A stretch of DNA of 64,000 nt from Corynebacterium sp. 21KM1197 (GTDB taxonomy: Bacteria > Actinomycetota > Actinomycetes > Mycobacteriales > Mycobacteriaceae). The stretch lies in NCBI RefSeq assembly GCF_033783015.1, contig NZ_CP123907.1, positions 1,178,001 through 1,242,000 of the forward strand, written 5' to 3'. The notes under the pieces are model-generated. The model saw only the letters and a list, made by a program, of their open reading frames with translations. It was not told the DNA's origin and did not search any database. A program made the position numbers and the translations under genes. Shown here piece by piece: positions 49,896 through 60,586 of this stretch; position 1 is the stretch's first letter; every line of letters starts with the position of its first letter.

Positions 49896-50774
49896 CTAAT
49901 CCCGAGCGATGTCGCGGTGCACGATGTTCACGCTGAGGTCCTCGCGTTCCCGCAGCCGCCGTCCGATTTCTTCCGAAACCGCCACGGAGCGGTGATGCCC
50001 GCCCGTGCAGCCGATGGAGACGGTGACGAAGTTCTTGCCCTCGTGGCGGTAGCCCTGCTGCATGGAATCGAACATCTGCAAGAAGTTGCGCACGAAGGGC
50101 TCCGCGTCCTGCTGCTCCAGCACGTACTGGGCCACGGCGGCGTCGGTACCGCGATACGCCCGCAATTCTGGCTGCCAGTAGGGATTGGGGAGGAAGCGCA
50201 CGTCCACGGTGATGTCCGAATCGCGGGGCACGCCGTGCTTAAAGCCAAAGGACTGCACGGTGACGTGGCGGCGCTTATCGACGCTGCGGCCAAAGGTCTC
50301 CTCGATCCTGCGGCGCAGATCGTGCACGGAAAGATCGGAGGTATCCAGGGTGACGTCCGCGTCCTCCTTGATCTCGCTGAGCACCTCGCGCTCGCGGGCG
50401 ATCCCCTCCAGGAGGGTGTCCTCCCCCTGCAAAGGGTGGGTGCGGCGCACGCTATCGAAGCGCTTAATCAGTACGTCATCGCGGGCATCGAGGAACAAGA
50501 TGATGGGGGCCAGGCCCCGGGCGCGCAGTTCCTCAAGGGTTTGGAGCATATTGCCCCGGAACATGCGGGCGCGCACGTCGGTGACCATCGCCACCTTGCT
50601 CACCGGGGAATCCTCGGCATCGCACAGGGAGGCCAGTTGCAGGATCAACTCCGGGGGGAGGTTATGCGCCACGTACCAATCCCGATCCTCAAAGACCTTG
50701 GCGGCCGTGGAAAGGCCGGCCCCGGACATTCCCGTGATCAGCATGGGAGGTTGAACAAGATGGTGCAGCGTCAT
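49896..50774 (-). CDS. rapZ: RapZ-like nucleotide-binding protein
   Basis: The 292-aa protein aligns with RapZ/YvcJ. The N-terminal P-loop is unusual: GMSGAGLST has leucine where the Walker A lysine is expected, so classical ATP hydrolysis may be affected. The C-terminal domain keeps [25 protein letters not shown] and [10 protein letters not shown], the metabolite-binding part. ATG 50774 is taken because a -10 TACAAT ends 7 nt before it; ATG 50783 would lie inside that element. Role in Corynebacterium is not established. Confidence 0.92.
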   Translation of the reverse strand: MTLHHLVQPPMLITGMSGAGLSTAAKVFEDRDWYVAHNLPPELILQLASLCDAEDSPVSKVAMVTDVRARMFRGNMLQTLEELRARGLAPIILFLDARDDVLIKRFDSVRRTHPLQGEDTLLEGIAREREVLSEIKEDADVTLDTSDLSVHDLRRRIEETFGRSVDKRRHVTVQSFGFKHGVPRDSDITVDVRFLPNPYWQPELRAYRGTDAAVAQYVLEQQDAEPFVRNFLQMFDSMQQGYRHEGKNFVTVSIGCTGGHHRSVAVSEEIGRRLREREDLSVNIVHRDIARD

Positions 50775-50781
50775 GGCGGCC

Positions 50782-50787
50782 ATTGTA
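50782..50787 (-). promoter_or_regulatory. -10 of the leaderless rapZ transcript
   Basis: On the minus strand TACAAT, a near-consensus -10, ends 7 nt before ATG 50774. It lies between the uvrC stop and rapZ, so rapZ-yvcK-whiA can be transcribed independently of uvrC. Confidence 0.6.
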
Positions 50788-50790
50788 GCG

Positions 50791-52854
50791 CTAGGCGGGC
50801 GGGTGCAGCCCCTCATAGACCGCCTGGGCCAAGGCCGGGCCAAAGCCCTTGACGGCCTCGATCTCCGCCACGCTGGCCTCTTTGAGCTTTTTCAGGGAGC
50901 CAAAGTGCCGCACCAACTCCGTGCGCCGCGCCTGGCCCAGCCCCTTAATATCGTCCAGCTCGGAGCGGCGCATCCTCTTGGAGCGTTGCTGCCGGTGATA
51001 GGTGATGGCAAAGCGGTGGGCCTCATCGCGGATCTGTTGCAGCAGGTACAGGCCCTGGGAATTGCGCGGCAGGATCACCGGGTCCTCCTCCCCCGGCACC
51101 CACAGTTCCTCCAGACGCTTGGCCAGGCCCACCAGGGTGACGTCGATAATACCCAGGTCATCAAAGACCTTCTGGGCCGCCGCCACTTGGGGCGCACCGC
51201 CGTCCACGATGAAAAGTTGCGGCGGATAGGCAAAGCGCTTGGCGTCCGCGCTCATCTCCTCCACCTTTTCATCGCTGAACGTGGAGCCATCGAATTCCTC
51301 CGCCTCCGGCACCTCGGAGCGCTGCTCGTGGTGACGCAGGAAGCGACGCCGCGTGATCTCCGCGATGGAGGCCACGTCATCGCTGCGGCCGTCCCCGGCG
51401 GCCTCCTTGATCCGGTACCGGCGATAATCGGACTTCTTGGGCAGGCCGTCCTCAAAGACCACCAGCGAGGCCACCACGTCGGTGCCCTGGAGGTGGGAAA
51501 TATCCGTGCACTCGATGCGCAGCGGGGCCACCTCCATGCCCAGGGCGTCCTGAATATCCTGGATCGCGGCGGAGCGCGCGGTCAGGTCACCCACGCGCTT
51601 GAGCTTGTGCTGCCGCAGGGCCTCCTTGGCATTGCGCTCCACCGTCTCCGCCAGGGCGCGCTTATCGCCGCGCTGGGGCACACGGATCTCCACCGGGCCA
51701 CCGCGCATATCTTGAAGCGCGCGGGTGGTCTCCTCCGGGTCCTGCGGCAGGGCTTGCACCAGGATCGTCCGGGGAATGACCTGGCTGCGCCGCTGCGGCT
51801 GGTGGGACATCTGATCCACGCCCCGGCGGCGCACCCACTCCGCGTCCTCCCTATCCTCCTGATCGGCGCGCTCGGCGGCGTCACCATAAAACTGCACCAG
51901 GAAGTTCTGCATAAGGGAGGGCAGGGCGGGATCGGGCTGCCCCTCCGTCAAGGGCTCGCTGCCCCCGGCCTGATCCCCGGATTTTTCCACCACCCAGCCG
52001 CGCTGGCCGCGCACCCGGCCGCTGCGCACGTGGAAAATCTGCACGGCGGCCTCCAACTCATCGGTGGAAAAGGCGATGATGTCCGCGTCCGTGCCATCGC
52101 CCAGTACCACGGATTGCTGCTCCGTGAGTTTCTCGATGGCCCCCAGATCATCGCGCAGCCGCGCCGCGCGCTCGAACTCCAGGGCCTCGGCGGCGGCCTC
52201 CATCTGCTCGGTGAGGCGCTTGCGCACGGCGTCCGTGTGCCCCTGCATGAACGAACAGAAGCCCTCCGAGATCTCCCGGTGTTCCTCCTCGCTCACCCGG
52301 CCTATGCAGGGCGCGGCGCACTTGTCGATGTACCCCAGCAGGCAGGGGCGGCCCAACTGCTCGTGGCGGTTGAACACGCCCTTGGTGCAGGTGCGCATGG
52401 GGAAAATCCGGGTGAGCAGATCCAGGGTCTCGCGCACCGCCCAGGCGTGGGAATAGGGGCCAAAGTAACGCACGCCCTTGCGGCGCGGGCCGCGATAGAA
52501 AAAGGCGCGGGGGAAGCGCTCGCTCATGGATACCGCGAGCATGGGATAGGTTTTATCGTCCCGATACTTCACGTTAAAGCGCGGATCGAAGCGCTTGATC
52601 CAGGTGTATTCCAGTTGCAGGGCCTCCACCTCGCTGCCCACCACCGTCCACTCCACGGAGGAGGCGGTGAGCACCATCTGGCGGGTGCGCGGGTGCAGCT
52701 GGGTGATGTCCTGGAAATAGTTGGACAGGCGAGAACGCAGGTTCTTCGCCTTGCCCACGTAGATCACCCGACGATCGTCCCCCCGGAACTTGTACACCCC
52801 GGGATCCGTGGGAATGGTGCCGGGGGCGGGGCGATAGGTGGTGGGATCGGCCAT
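50791..52854 (-). CDS. uvrC: Excinuclease ABC subunit C
   Basis: UvrC makes both incisions in nucleotide excision repair. The 687-aa protein has a GIY-YIG domain ([21 protein letters not shown], residues 20-50), a UVR motif ([20 protein letters not shown]), the RNase H-like second nuclease ([10 protein letters not shown] and following) and C-terminal helix-hairpin-helices ([20 protein letters not shown]). A four-Cys cluster is suggested by [19 protein letters not shown]. The ATG has a GGAAGG site. Confidence 0.97.
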   Translation of the reverse strand: MADPTTYRPAPGTIPTDPGVYKFRGDDRRVIYVGKAKNLRSRLSNYFQDITQLHPRTRQMVLTASSVEWTVVGSEVEALQLEYTWIKRFDPRFNVKYRDDKTYPMLAVSMSERFPRAFFYRGPRRKGVRYFGPYSHAWAVRETLDLLTRIFPMRTCTKGVFNRHEQLGRPCLLGYIDKCAAPCIGRVSEEEHREISEGFCSFMQGHTDAVRKRLTEQMEAAAEALEFERAARLRDDLGAIEKLTEQQSVVLGDGTDADIIAFSTDELEAAVQIFHVRSGRVRGQRGWVVEKSGDQAGGSEPLTEGQPDPALPSLMQNFLVQFYGDAAERADQEDREDAEWVRRRGVDQMSHQPQRRSQVIPRTILVQALPQDPEETTRALQDMRGGPVEIRVPQRGDKRALAETVERNAKEALRQHKLKRVGDLTARSAAIQDIQDALGMEVAPLRIECTDISHLQGTDVVASLVVFEDGLPKKSDYRRYRIKEAAGDGRSDDVASIAEITRRRFLRHHEQRSEVPEAEEFDGSTFSDEKVEEMSADAKRFAYPPQLFIVDGGAPQVAAAQKVFDDLGIIDVTLVGLAKRLEELWVPGEEDPVILPRNSQGLYLLQQIRDEAHRFAITYHRQQRSKRMRRSELDDIKGLGQARRTELVRHFGSLKKLKEASVAEIEAVKGFGPALAQAVYEGLHPPA

Positions 52855-52869
52855 GCCTTCCTTCCCCCG

Positions 52870-53403
52870 CTAGTCCTGTGGCATGTACTGGGATTCCAGG
52901 GCGCGGAAGTCCGCCACGTCCTTGACGATGCTGGCGCGGTCGGCGGACTGCATGGCCCACATGGGCACGTACTCAAAGTCTGGTAGTTCCAGGCGGGCCA
53001 TGCGGGAACCACGGGGGAAGGCCAGGCCATAGATCACCGACCAGTGATAGAACCGGGTGCCAATGAAGTTACGCACCTCCACGCCGTCCTCGTTCACGCG
53101 TACCCGGGGGCGGGTCAGGCCGATGAACACCGCGATGGAGATCACCACGCCCACGCCAAAGAAGGCAAAGCGATCAATGGTGGTCAGGGCCGCGCCGGTA
53201 TCCCCCACTCCCACCACGGCGGACATGAAGATGTGCACCGCCATGATGACGGCCACCGCCACCCAGGCGAGCAGGCGCATGCGCGGGGAGGTAATCACCA
53301 GTTCCCAGGGCTTGGTGGAGACCATCGCGGTGGGATCTGCGGCGTTATACCGCTGGAGGTCGGCCTCGCTGAGGGCCTCGCTCGGTTGCTTGCTCGTATC
53401 CAC
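52870..53403 (-). CDS. PH-domain-like membrane protein, 177 aa
   Basis: Two hydrophobic segments (about residues 44-64, RLLAWVAVAVIMAVHIFMSA, and 77-97, FAFFGVGVVISIAVFIGLTR) are followed by a bacterial PH-like domain (RPRVRVNEDGVEVRNFIGTRFYHWSVIYGLAFP). The family is the actinobacterial PH-domain proteins found between ribH and uvrC (cg1796 in C. glutamicum). Function is unknown. GTG 53403 is the best start since the frame upstream crosses the two hairpins; no good ribosome site is seen. Confidence 0.8.
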   Translation of the reverse strand: MDTSKQPSEALSEADLQRYNAADPTAMVSTKPWELVITSPRMRLLAWVAVAVIMAVHIFMSAVVGVGDTGAALTTIDRFAFFGVGVVISIAVFIGLTRPRVRVNEDGVEVRNFIGTRFYHWSVIYGLAFPRGSRMARLELPDFEYVPMWAMQSADRASIVKDVADFRALESQYMPQD

Positions 53404-53450
53404 CCTTGTACTACCTCTGCCTCGTATCTGGCTGTAATTACTGGCTTTAT

Positions 53451-53489
53451 CTATGGTGCTGCACGGCAGCATAGAGCGCTATAAAGCGC
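53451..53489. repeat. Two adjacent small hairpins between ribH and the PH-domain gene
   Basis: CTATG...GCTGC (53451-53462) pairs with GCAGCATAG (53466-53474), and GCGCT (53476-53480) with AGCGC (53485-53489). They lie 18 nt after the ribH stop and could end the riboflavin transcript; a U-run is lacking. Confidence 0.45.
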
Positions 53490-53507
53490 CGCCTCATCTG
53501 GATAATT

Positions 53508-53990
53508 CTAGCCCGTGATCCCGCGCAAGACCAGGGCGGTGTGCAGGGCCGCGATGGCGGCCTCCGCGCCCTTATCCTCCACCGCGCCCTCCCCGCCGGA
53601 GCGCTCCACCGCCTGCTCATAGGTGTGGGTGGTCAGCACGCCATTGCCCACGGGGGTGCCCTCCGCCAGCGCGATCTGGGCCAGGCCCTCCATCACGGAA
53701 TCGCAGACGTACTTGAAGTGCGGAGTGCCGCCCTCGATCACACAGCCCAGGGCCACCACGGCGTCATAGCGGCGGGCCAGTTCCTGGGCCACCACGGGGA
53801 TCTCCAGGGCGCCGATCACTCGGAACTCTTCCACGCTGGCCCCGGCCTCCTTGGCGGTGGCCACCGCGTGCTCGTGGAGGCGATCGCAGATTTCCTCGTT
53901 CCAGGTGGAGGTGAGCACGGCCACCGTCAGTCCGGTGGCGTCCAGGGAGTCCGTGGAGGTGCCCGCAGCGGGCAGGCCTTCTTTTGCCAT
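53508..53990 (-). CDS. ribH: Lumazine synthase (6,7-dimethyl-8-ribityllumazine synthase)
   Basis: Condenses ribulose-derived dihydroxybutanone phosphate with the pyrimidine to lumazine. The 160-aa protein has [44 protein letters not shown] with the catalytic His and [11 protein letters not shown]. It is the last rib gene, 6 nt after ribAB. Confidence 0.97.
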   Translation of the reverse strand: MAKEGLPAAGTSTDSLDATGLTVAVLTSTWNEEICDRLHEHAVATAKEAGASVEEFRVIGALEIPVVAQELARRYDAVVALGCVIEGGTPHFKYVCDSVMEGLAQIALAEGTPVGNGVLTTHTYEQAVERSGGEGAVEDKGAEAAIAALHTALVLRGITG

Positions 53991-53996
53991 GATCGT

Positions 53997-55298
53997 TTAT
54001 TCTCCTTCCGGGTGGCCGCTGTGGGCCACCCCGTGTTCGGCCTCCCACCGGGCGAGGTCGGGCAGTTCGTGGCCCATGCGATCCCGCTTGGTGGTGAGGT
54101 AGCGCGCGTTATCGTCGTTGATCTCCACCGGCACGGCCACCCGGCCGGTGATCCCCAGGCCGTGTTCCTTTAATACCTCGCACTTGTGGGGGTTATTGCT
54201 CATGAGGGACAGGGAGCGCACGCCCAGGTCGCGCAGGATCTGCGCGCCGGTATCGTACTCGCGGGCGTCTGCGGGCTGCCCCAGGGCCAGGTTGGCGTCG
54301 ATAGTATCCATCCCCTCGTCCTGCAAGGCGTAGGCCTTGAGTTTTTCGATGAGCCCGATTCCCCGGCCCTCCTGGCCGCGCAGGTACACGATGATTCCGC
54401 GCCCTTTTTCCTGCACCATGCGCATGGAGTTGTGCAGTTGCTGGCCACAGTCGCAGCGTCGAGAGCCAAAGACGTCCCCGGTGAGGCACTCGGAATGAAT
54501 CCGCACCAGCACCTCCTCGCCGCCATCGCGGTCCGGTTCCCCGGCGATGAGCGCCACGTGCTCCTGCCCGCTGAGGGTATTGACAAAGCCGACGGCGCGG
54601 AAAAAACCGTGATCGGTGGGCATGGCGGTTTCCACGGTGCGCTCGATGAGGTGATCGCGGCGGCGGCGCCAGGCGATGAGCTGGTCGATGGAGATCATGT
54701 GCAGGCCGTGCTGATCGGCAAAGCGGCGCAGCTCCGGGCCGCGCGCCATATCCGTGGGGTCCTCCTCGGAGACGATCTCGCACAGCACGCCCGCCGGGTA
54801 TAGCCCCGCGGCCCGGGCGAGGTCGATGGCGGCCTCGGTGTGCCCATCGCGCACCAGCACTCCGCCGTCGCGGGCGCGCAGGGGCACCACGTGGCCGGGG
54901 CGGGTGAACTCCGCCGGGGTGGAATGCGGGTCCGCGAGGCGGCGAATGGTCTCCGCCCGGGAGGTCGCGGAGATCCCGGTGGTGCCGGTGGCGGCGTCCA
55001 CCGTCACGGTGTAGGCGGTGCCGCGCGCGTCCTCGTTGCGGCTGACCATCGGCGGCAGGCCGAGGCGATCGGCGTCCGCGTTGGTCAGCGGAGCGCAGAT
55101 ATATCCCGAGGTGTAGCGCACCATGAAGCCCAGCAGCTCGGGCGTGGCCTTCTCGGCGGCAAAGATGAGGTCGCCCTCGTTCTCCCGGTCCTCGTTGTCC
55201 ACCACCACCACGGCCTTACCCGCCGCGATGTCCGCTATGGCCTCATCGACGCTATCCAGGGGGATATTCTGCTCCGCATTCACAGTCACGTCGATCAC
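53997..55298 (-). CDS. ribA: Bifunctional DHBP synthase / GTP cyclohydrolase II
   Basis: A 433-aa fusion. The N-terminal half is 3,4-dihydroxy-2-butanone 4-phosphate synthase ([44 protein letters not shown]). The C-terminal half, from about residue 205, is GTP cyclohydrolase II with zinc cysteines in [21 protein letters not shown] and [12 protein letters not shown]. It thus supplies both branches of riboflavin synthesis. GTG 55298 has a GGGAGG site and follows the ribE stop by 1 nt. Confidence 0.97.
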   Translation of the reverse strand: MIDVTVNAEQNIPLDSVDEAIADIAAGKAVVVVDNEDRENEGDLIFAAEKATPELLGFMVRYTSGYICAPLTNADADRLGLPPMVSRNEDARGTAYTVTVDAATGTTGISATSRAETIRRLADPHSTPAEFTRPGHVVPLRARDGGVLVRDGHTEAAIDLARAAGLYPAGVLCEIVSEEDPTDMARGPELRRFADQHGLHMISIDQLIAWRRRRDHLIERTVETAMPTDHGFFRAVGFVNTLSGQEHVALIAGEPDRDGGEEVLVRIHSECLTGDVFGSRRCDCGQQLHNSMRMVQEKGRGIIVYLRGQEGRGIGLIEKLKAYALQDEGMDTIDANLALGQPADAREYDTGAQILRDLGVRSLSLMSNNPHKCEVLKEHGLGITGRVAVPVEINDDNARYLTTKRDRMGHELPDLARWEAEHGVAHSGHPEGE

Positions 55299-55299
55299 T

Positions 55300-55914
55300 T
55301 TAGCCCTCCCGTGCCGCCGTCCCCTCGCCGGGGGCCAGCAACTTTTCCACGTACTTGGCCAAAACGTCCACCTCAATGTTCACGGGATCGCCGGGGGCCA
55401 GCGCGCCGTGGGTGGTATCTCGCAGGGTGGTGGGAATGAGCGATACCTCGAACCAGTCCGAGCCCAGCGCGGAGACGGTCAGCGAGGTGCCGTTGAGCGT
55501 GATCGAGCCCTTTTCCACCACGTAGCGCGCTATCTGCTCCGGGAGCCTAAAGCGCAGCACGTCCCAGTGTTCGGAGTGCTCGCGGCTAAGCAGGGTGGCG
55601 GTGGCGTCCACGTGCCCCTGCACGATGTGCCCGCCCAGGCGCTCCCCCACGGCCATCGCGCGTTCCAGGTTCACCCGCGAGCCCTCGCGCAGGTCGCCTA
55701 GGTTACTGCGGTTGAGGGATTCCCTCATGACGTCGGCGGCAAAAGTTCCCTCACCTTGCTCCGCCACCGTGAGGCACACGCCATTGACACTAATGGAATC
55801 CCCCAGGCGGGTGCCATCCAGCACGGTCTGCGCCTTAATGGTCAGGCGCAGCGCGTCACCCTGCTCCGCCACGGCCACCACCGCGCCCATTTCCTCTACG
55901 ATCCCGGTAAACAT
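55300..55914 (-). CDS. ribE: Riboflavin synthase alpha chain
   Basis: Dismutates two lumazines into riboflavin. The 204-aa protein has the two lumazine-binding repeats, beginning [13 protein letters not shown] and (near residue 100) [14 protein letters not shown], with [11 protein letters not shown] and [12 protein letters not shown]. The ATG at 55914 overlaps the ribD stop (TGATG). Confidence 0.96.
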   Translation of the reverse strand: MFTGIVEEMGAVVAVAEQGDALRLTIKAQTVLDGTRLGDSISVNGVCLTVAEQGEGTFAADVMRESLNRSNLGDLREGSRVNLERAMAVGERLGGHIVQGHVDATATLLSREHSEHWDVLRFRLPEQIARYVVEKGSITLNGTSLTVSALGSDWFEVSLIPTTLRDTTHGALAPGDPVNIEVDVLAKYVEKLLAPGEGTAAREG

Positions 55915-56906
55915 CACTCGCCTCTTTCCATTTCTATGCAGGTATCCGGCCCCAGGCGGCGCACCTCGCGGGTGCGCCAGCGCCGCGCCGCGCCTAGCGT
56001 TTCCACCAGGGGCTTATCGACGACCCCCCGGCCCCCGCCCAGCAGGACGGGGGCGAGGTAGGCCTGAAGGGTATCCACCACGTCCTCGTGCAGCGCGGAA
56101 CGAGCCAACCTCGCCCCGCCCTCGATGAGCACGTCGCGGTCTCCTTTCTCCCATAACGCAGCCAGGGCTTGGGAGATTCCGGGGTATTGTTCAAAGCCTT
56201 GTTCCGCCATGTACTCGGGCAACGCCCTCTGTCCAATGACCACGCGGCGCGGCTGGTGCGGGTACAACCCGTCCCCCCTGCGCGCGGTCAGCGCCGGACG
56301 ATCCGCCCAGGCCGTTCCCGTGCCGATGATGATGGCGTCCCGCCGGGAGCGATCCAGATGTACCTGAGCGCGGGCCTCCTCCCCGGTGATCCACTGGCTC
56401 GTGCCATCGAGCGCGGCGGTAAACCCATCGAGGGTCTGGGCGAATTTCAGCGTGACGTGCGGGCGCTGCCTGTACGTGGCGATCAGCCACGGCCGCAGCG
56501 GGGCCACCTCCGCAGGAATACGGTGCACCTCTACTCCCTGGCTGCGTAGCGCCTCGGCCCCGCCGCCCTCGCGCTCGCCGGGATCCGGGTGCGCGTAATA
56601 CACCCGGGCGATGCCCGCCCGCAGCAGCGCCTGGGTGCATGGGCCGGTGCGCCCGGTGTGATTGCAGGGCTCCAGCGTGACCACGGCGGTGCCACCCCGT
56701 GCCGCCGCTCCGGCCCGAGCCAGGGCCATGACCTCGGCGTGCGCCCCGCCGGGGGGCTGGGTGGCGCCCACCCCGGCGATGTTTCCGGTGGCGTCGATAA
56801 TCGCCGCGCCCACGGGAGGATTAGGGCTGGTGGTGCCCTTGACCTCCCAGGAGGCTTGAATGGCGAGGTCGAGGGCGTGGGTGATCGTGGCGTCGCTTGG
56901 GCTCAT
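55914..56906 (-). CDS. ribD: Bifunctional pyrimidine deaminase/reductase
   Basis: The 330-aa protein joins a zinc deaminase (HAEVMAL, then PCNHTGRTGPCTQALL, residues 55-95) and an NADPH reductase (HVTLKFAQTLDGFTA onward). It opens the rib operon ribD-ribE-ribA-ribH. The start overlaps the rpe stop by 4 nt, so rpe, which makes a ribulose phosphate pathway sugar, is coupled to riboflavin synthesis. No FMN riboswitch is seen upstream, because the gene is preceded directly by rpe coding sequence. Confidence 0.95.
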   Translation of the reverse strand: MSPSDATITHALDLAIQASWEVKGTTSPNPPVGAAIIDATGNIAGVGATQPPGGAHAEVMALARAGAAARGGTAVVTLEPCNHTGRTGPCTQALLRAGIARVYYAHPDPGEREGGGAEALRSQGVEVHRIPAEVAPLRPWLIATYRQRPHVTLKFAQTLDGFTAALDGTSQWITGEEARAQVHLDRSRRDAIIIGTGTAWADRPALTARRGDGLYPHQPRRVVIGQRALPEYMAEQGFEQYPGISQALAALWEKGDRDVLIEGGARLARSALHEDVVDTLQAYLAPVLLGGGRGVVDKPLVETLGAARRWRTREVRRLGPDTCIEMERGE

Positions 56907-57562
56907 CGCTGGGCAAGCGCGCGCAGGGAGTCCACCATCGCGGCCGGGTCCTCGGCCTTGTACACCGCCGAGCCCGCCACGAAGGCGTCGCAGCCCGCCT
57001 CGGCGGCCTGCGCGATGGTGGACTCGGAGATGCCACCATCGATCTCGATGAGGGTGCTCAGGCCGCGCGCGTCGATCTCCCGGCGCAGGGTGCGCACCTT
57101 ATCCAACTGCTCCGGCATGAAGGACTGCCCGCCAAAGCCCGGCTCCACGGACATCACCAGCACCTCGTCGAAGTGCTCTAGATCCTCAAGGTACGGCTCG
57201 ATGGGAGTTCCCGGCTTGACCGAAAACGCCGCGCGCACGCCCAATTCCCTTATCTTCTTGGCCAGGGCCACGTGATCCCGCGTGGCCTCCACGTGGAAGA
57301 TGATGGTGTGCGCGCCCGCCTCCGCGTAGCGCTCCACCCAGCGCTCGGGCTCCTCGATCATCAGGTGCACGTCCAGGGGCTTATCCGTGAGGCGGCGGAC
57401 GGTGGCGGTGATGTCCGGGCCAAAGGAAAGGTTGGGCACGAAGTGGCCGTCCATGATGTCCACGTGCACCCAATCGGCCGTGGAAATCCGAGCGATCTCC
57501 TCGCCCAGGCGGGAGAAGTCCGCGGCGAGGATGGAGGGGGCGATGATCGGAGCGTGTTGCAT
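56903..57562 (-). CDS. rpe: Ribulose-phosphate 3-epimerase
   Basis: Pentose phosphate enzyme (219 aa, TIM barrel) with APSILAADFSRLGEE, VHVDIMDGHFVPN, DVHLMIEEPE, VMSVEPGFGGQSF and IEIDGGI, which hold the metal-binding His and Asp residues. A -10 TACACT lies 7 nt before the ATG, so it can start its own leaderless transcript and lead rib. Confidence 0.97.
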   Translation of the reverse strand: MQHAPIIAPSILAADFSRLGEEIARISTADWVHVDIMDGHFVPNLSFGPDITATVRRLTDKPLDVHLMIEEPERWVERYAEAGAHTIIFHVEATRDHVALAKKIRELGVRAAFSVKPGTPIEPYLEDLEHFDEVLVMSVEPGFGGQSFMPEQLDKVRTLRREIDARGLSTLIEIDGGISESTIAQAAEAGCDAFVAGSAVYKAEDPAAMVDSLRALAQR

Positions 57563-57569
57563 GAGGGCC

Positions 57570-57575
57570 AGTGTA
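57570..57575 (-). promoter_or_regulatory. -10 of the leaderless rpe (rpe-rib) transcript
   Basis: TACACT on the minus strand ends 7 nt before ATG 57562. It lies just before the rsmB stop codon, between the two genes. Confidence 0.55.
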
Positions 57576-57580
57576 ACCGC

Positions 57581-59107
57581 CTACGCAGGTCGCCGGAGCA
57601 CCGCAAAGAACATCGCGTCCGTGCCGTGGCGGTGCGGCCACATCTGCACGGAGGCGTGTTCCCCAAGATTCTCCATGCCGGAGACAAGCCCGTGGGCGTT
57701 CATCTCCACCGCGCCCAGTTCCGCCACCGCCTTATCCACGATCCCCCGGGTCTCCCGCAGATCCGGCGAACAGGTGGAATACACCACCACCCCGCCGGGG
57801 CGGGCCAGATCCAGCGCGGAGCGCAGCAGCTCGTATTGCAGCACCGTGAGTTCCGCGATGTCGGATTCCTGCTTGCGCCAGCGGGCCTCGGGGCGGCGTC
57901 GCAAAGCACCTAAGCCGGAGCACGGCGCGTCCACGAGCACGCGATCATACACCGGCTCCAGGCCCGGCTCGCGGCCATCGGCCACGTGCACCGTCACCGG
58001 GAGTCCGCGCACCGCCGAGCGCACCAGTTCCGCGCGGTGGGCGGCGGGCTCCACGGCGTCCACGCGGGCCTCCTCGATCCTGGCCAGGGCACCCAGCAGG
58101 GCCGCCTTGCCGCCGGGGCCCGCGCAGAGATCCAGCCAGCGCCCCTGGTCCGCGCCTTCCACCGGGGCCTCCGCCACGGCGCGGGCGATCAGTTGGCTGC
58201 CCTCGTCCTGCACGGCGGCCAGGCCATTGCGCACCGGCTCCAATTGCGCGGGGGCACCGGAATCCAGATACACCGCGTACGGGGAGTACCTGCCCTGCTC
58301 CCCGCCCACCACCAGGGCCAGTTCCTCCGCGCTCATCTCGCCGGGGCGGGCCACCAGGTGCACGATGGGGCGCTGAGAGTCCGCCTCCAGGGCGGCCTCC
58401 AACTCCGCGTTGGGCTCCTCACCCAAAGCACCCAGCGCCGTGGCAAAGGATCTGGCGATCCACTCCGGGTGCGCGTGGCGGAAGGCCGCCCCCGCGATCT
58501 CCCCGTGCGGGGTGAGGCGAGTGATCCACTCCTGCGCCGGGGTGCGCGCGATGGTGCGCAGGATGGCATTGGCAAAGCCCTTGGCCTTCTCCTGGCCCGC
58601 CTCCTCCACCAATTGCACGCTGGTATCCACGGCGGCGTGCGGCTCCACCCTGGTATAAAGCACCTGGTAAGCCCCCAGGCGCAGGGCATCGAGCACCTCG
58701 GGTGCGATCGCGGAGAGTTCCCTGGAGGAGCACTCCGCGATCACCGCGTCGAGCACCCCCTGGGTGCGCAGGGTGCCGTAGGTGATCTCCGTGGCAAAGG
58801 CGGCGTCCCGGCCGCGCACCTTGTGTTCCTTGAGCGCCTTGGGCAGAACGAGGTTGGCGTAGGCATCTTGGCCGCGCACCGCGCCGATCACCTGGTAGGC
58901 CACGCGCCGAGGGGTATCCACGCGCGAGACGGCCGGGGCGGGGCGCTGGGCGCGCTGCCTTCCCCGCTGCGGGGTGTGCCCCCGGCCCCCACCCGTTTTG
59001 TTCCTTTGCCGAGAGGGCTTGGGTGCGGCGGCCTCCGCCTCGGCGCGGCGCGCCTCCTGCGCGGCGGACTTGGAGCGGGAGCGGAAGCCCCCGGATTGCT
59101 TGCTCAC
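57581..59107 (-). CDS. rsmB: 16S rRNA (cytosine-967 C5) methyltransferase RsmB/Fmu
   Basis: The 508-aa protein has a basic, low-complexity N-terminal 60 residues, a NusB-like domain ([20 protein letters not shown]) and an RNA m5C methyltransferase domain with [13 protein letters not shown], the cysteine in [16 protein letters not shown] and the catalytic cysteine in [11 protein letters not shown] 59107 overlaps the fmt stop by 4 nt (GTGA), which fixes the start; the longer frame is not used. Confidence 0.95.
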   Translation of the reverse strand: MSKQSGGFRSRSKSAAQEARRAEAEAAAPKPSRQRNKTGGGRGHTPQRGRQRAQRPAPAVSRVDTPRRVAYQVIGAVRGQDAYANLVLPKALKEHKVRGRDAAFATEITYGTLRTQGVLDAVIAECSSRELSAIAPEVLDALRLGAYQVLYTRVEPHAAVDTSVQLVEEAGQEKAKGFANAILRTIARTPAQEWITRLTPHGEIAGAAFRHAHPEWIARSFATALGALGEEPNAELEAALEADSQRPIVHLVARPGEMSAEELALVVGGEQGRYSPYAVYLDSGAPAQLEPVRNGLAAVQDEGSQLIARAVAEAPVEGADQGRWLDLCAGPGGKAALLGALARIEEARVDAVEPAAHRAELVRSAVRGLPVTVHVADGREPGLEPVYDRVLVDAPCSGLGALRRRPEARWRKQESDIAELTVLQYELLRSALDLARPGGVVVYSTCSPDLRETRGIVDKAVAELGAVEMNAHGLVSGMENLGEHASVQMWPHRHGTDAMFFAVLRRPA

Positions 59108-60048
59108 TGGAATCGTGCCCCTTCCTCCGGCTGCGCGCCGCGCGCCCAATCGGCCGCCGCCATCATCTTCTTACCCGGCGGTTGCAGGCGAGTCAGGCGC
59201 ACCGGGTGGGTGCCCGTGCCCACCAGCACCTCCTTCTTCCCGGCGGCGATCCGCCCGGGTTCCAGGCCCCGCACCTGGGTATCCAGGGGAATCTCCACCG
59301 GGGCGATCTTAAAGCGCTGTTCTCCCCCCATCGTCCACGCACCGGGGCCCGGGGTATAGGCGCGAATGGCCCTGGCGATCTCCTCGGCGGGGGCCTCCCA
59401 ATTCACGCGGGCGTCCTCCGTGGTGATCTTGGGTGCATAGGTGGCCGGGCCCTCCTGGGGCTCAGGGCGCAGGGTTCCGGCCTCCAGGCCGGTCATGGTA
59501 TCCACCAGGAGGTCCGCGCCCAGGTGGGCCAGGCGGGTAAGCAGATCGTCCGCGGTATCGTGCGCGCGGATCTCCTCGTTGCGGCTGGCCAGGATCTCCC
59601 CGGTGTCCAGCCCCTCATCAATGCGGAACGTGGTGGCACCCGTGGCGCGATCCCCCGCGCGGATCGCCGCCTGAACCGGGGCCGCGCCCCGCCACTGCGG
59701 GAGCAGGGAAAAGTGCAGATTGATCCAGCCGTGCGGGGCCGCGTCCAGCAAATCGGGGGTGATTAGGTTGCCGTAGGCCACCACCGGGATCGCCTCGGGG
59801 GCCAGTTCGCGTAGCCGCTCCCGCAGCGCCGCGCCGTCCTCGGTGCCCGGCTTCAACGTGGCCGGGGTGAGCACCTCGATGCCGTGCTCCAGGGCAAGCT
59901 CCTTGACCGGGGAGGGGTGCAGGGTGCGCCCGCGCCCACGCGGGGCGTCCGGCCGGGTGAGCACCGCCACCACCTCGTGCGGGGAATCCAGCAGCGCCTG
60001 AAGCGCCACCACGGCGGGTTCCGGGGTACCGGCAAAAACGAGCCTCAT
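59104..60048 (-). CDS. fmt: Methionyl-tRNA formyltransferase
   Basis: Formylates initiator Met-tRNA. The 314-aa protein has [16 protein letters not shown], the catalytic Asn/His/Asp region ([18 protein letters not shown]) and a C-terminal tRNA-binding domain. It begins on the base after the def stop, the classic def-fmt pairing of deformylase and formylase. Confidence 0.97.
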   Translation of the reverse strand: MRLVFAGTPEPAVVALQALLDSPHEVVAVLTRPDAPRGRGRTLHPSPVKELALEHGIEVLTPATLKPGTEDGAALRERLRELAPEAIPVVAYGNLITPDLLDAAPHGWINLHFSLLPQWRGAAPVQAAIRAGDRATGATTFRIDEGLDTGEILASRNEEIRAHDTADDLLTRLAHLGADLLVDTMTGLEAGTLRPEPQEGPATYAPKITTEDARVNWEAPAEEIARAIRAYTPGPGAWTMGGEQRFKIAPVEIPLDTQVRGLEPGRIAAGKKEVLVGTGTHPVRLTRLQPPGKKMMAAADWARGAQPEEGARFQ

Positions 60049-60567
60049 CTACTTTTCTCCCTTCCCAAACCACTCGGAGGTGCGGATCTCCGCCATCGCG
60101 GCCTTGCGATCCTCCGCCGCCGCCCGCTTGAGGTACAGCACCCCGTCTAAGTGATCCGTCTCGTGTTGAATACACCGCGCCAGCAGGCCCGAGGCGGTGA
60201 TGCTCAGCGGCTTGCCCTCCACGTCCGTGCCCTGGAGCCGCACCTGGCGATAGCGCGGGATGGACAGGGAAATATCCGGGATGGAAAGGCAGCCCTCCGT
60301 CCCCTGCTCCATCTCCTCGCCCACCGGCTCCCACACCGGGTTAATCACGTGCCCGCGCAATCCCCCGGTCACGTGCGAGCAATCAAACACAAACACGCGC
60401 CGCAGCACGCCCACCTGGTTGGCGGCCAGGCCCACGCCCCCCGCGTCGGCCATCGTCTCTGTCATATCCTCCACGAGGGTGCGCAGCGCGGCGTTATACT
60501 CCGTGACCTCGCTGGCGCGAGTGGTGAGCACCGGATCGCCAAAAAGGCGGATGGGCAAAACAGTCAT
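60049..60567 (-). CDS. def: Peptide deformylase
   Basis: Metallohydrolase that removes the N-formyl group. The 172-aa protein has all three motifs: GVGLAANQVG, EGCLSIPD and QHETDHLDG. The ATG is 8 nt after a TACAAT -10; GAGG 8 nt upstream could also serve as a ribosome site. Confidence 0.96.
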   Translation of the reverse strand: MTVLPIRLFGDPVLTTRASEVTEYNAALRTLVEDMTETMADAGGVGLAANQVGVLRRVFVFDCSHVTGGLRGHVINPVWEPVGEEMEQGTEGCLSIPDISLSIPRYRQVRLQGTDVEGKPLSITASGLLARCIQHETDHLDGVLYLKRAAAEDRKAAMAEIRTSEWFGKGEK

Positions 60568-60575
60568 GGTGCCTC

Positions 60576-60581
60576 ATTGTA
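60576..60581 (-). promoter_or_regulatory. -10 of the leaderless def (def-fmt-rsmB) transcript
   Basis: TACAAT on the minus strand ends 8 nt before ATG 60567, just before the priA stop codon. Confidence 0.5.
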
Positions 60582-60586
60582 TCCGC

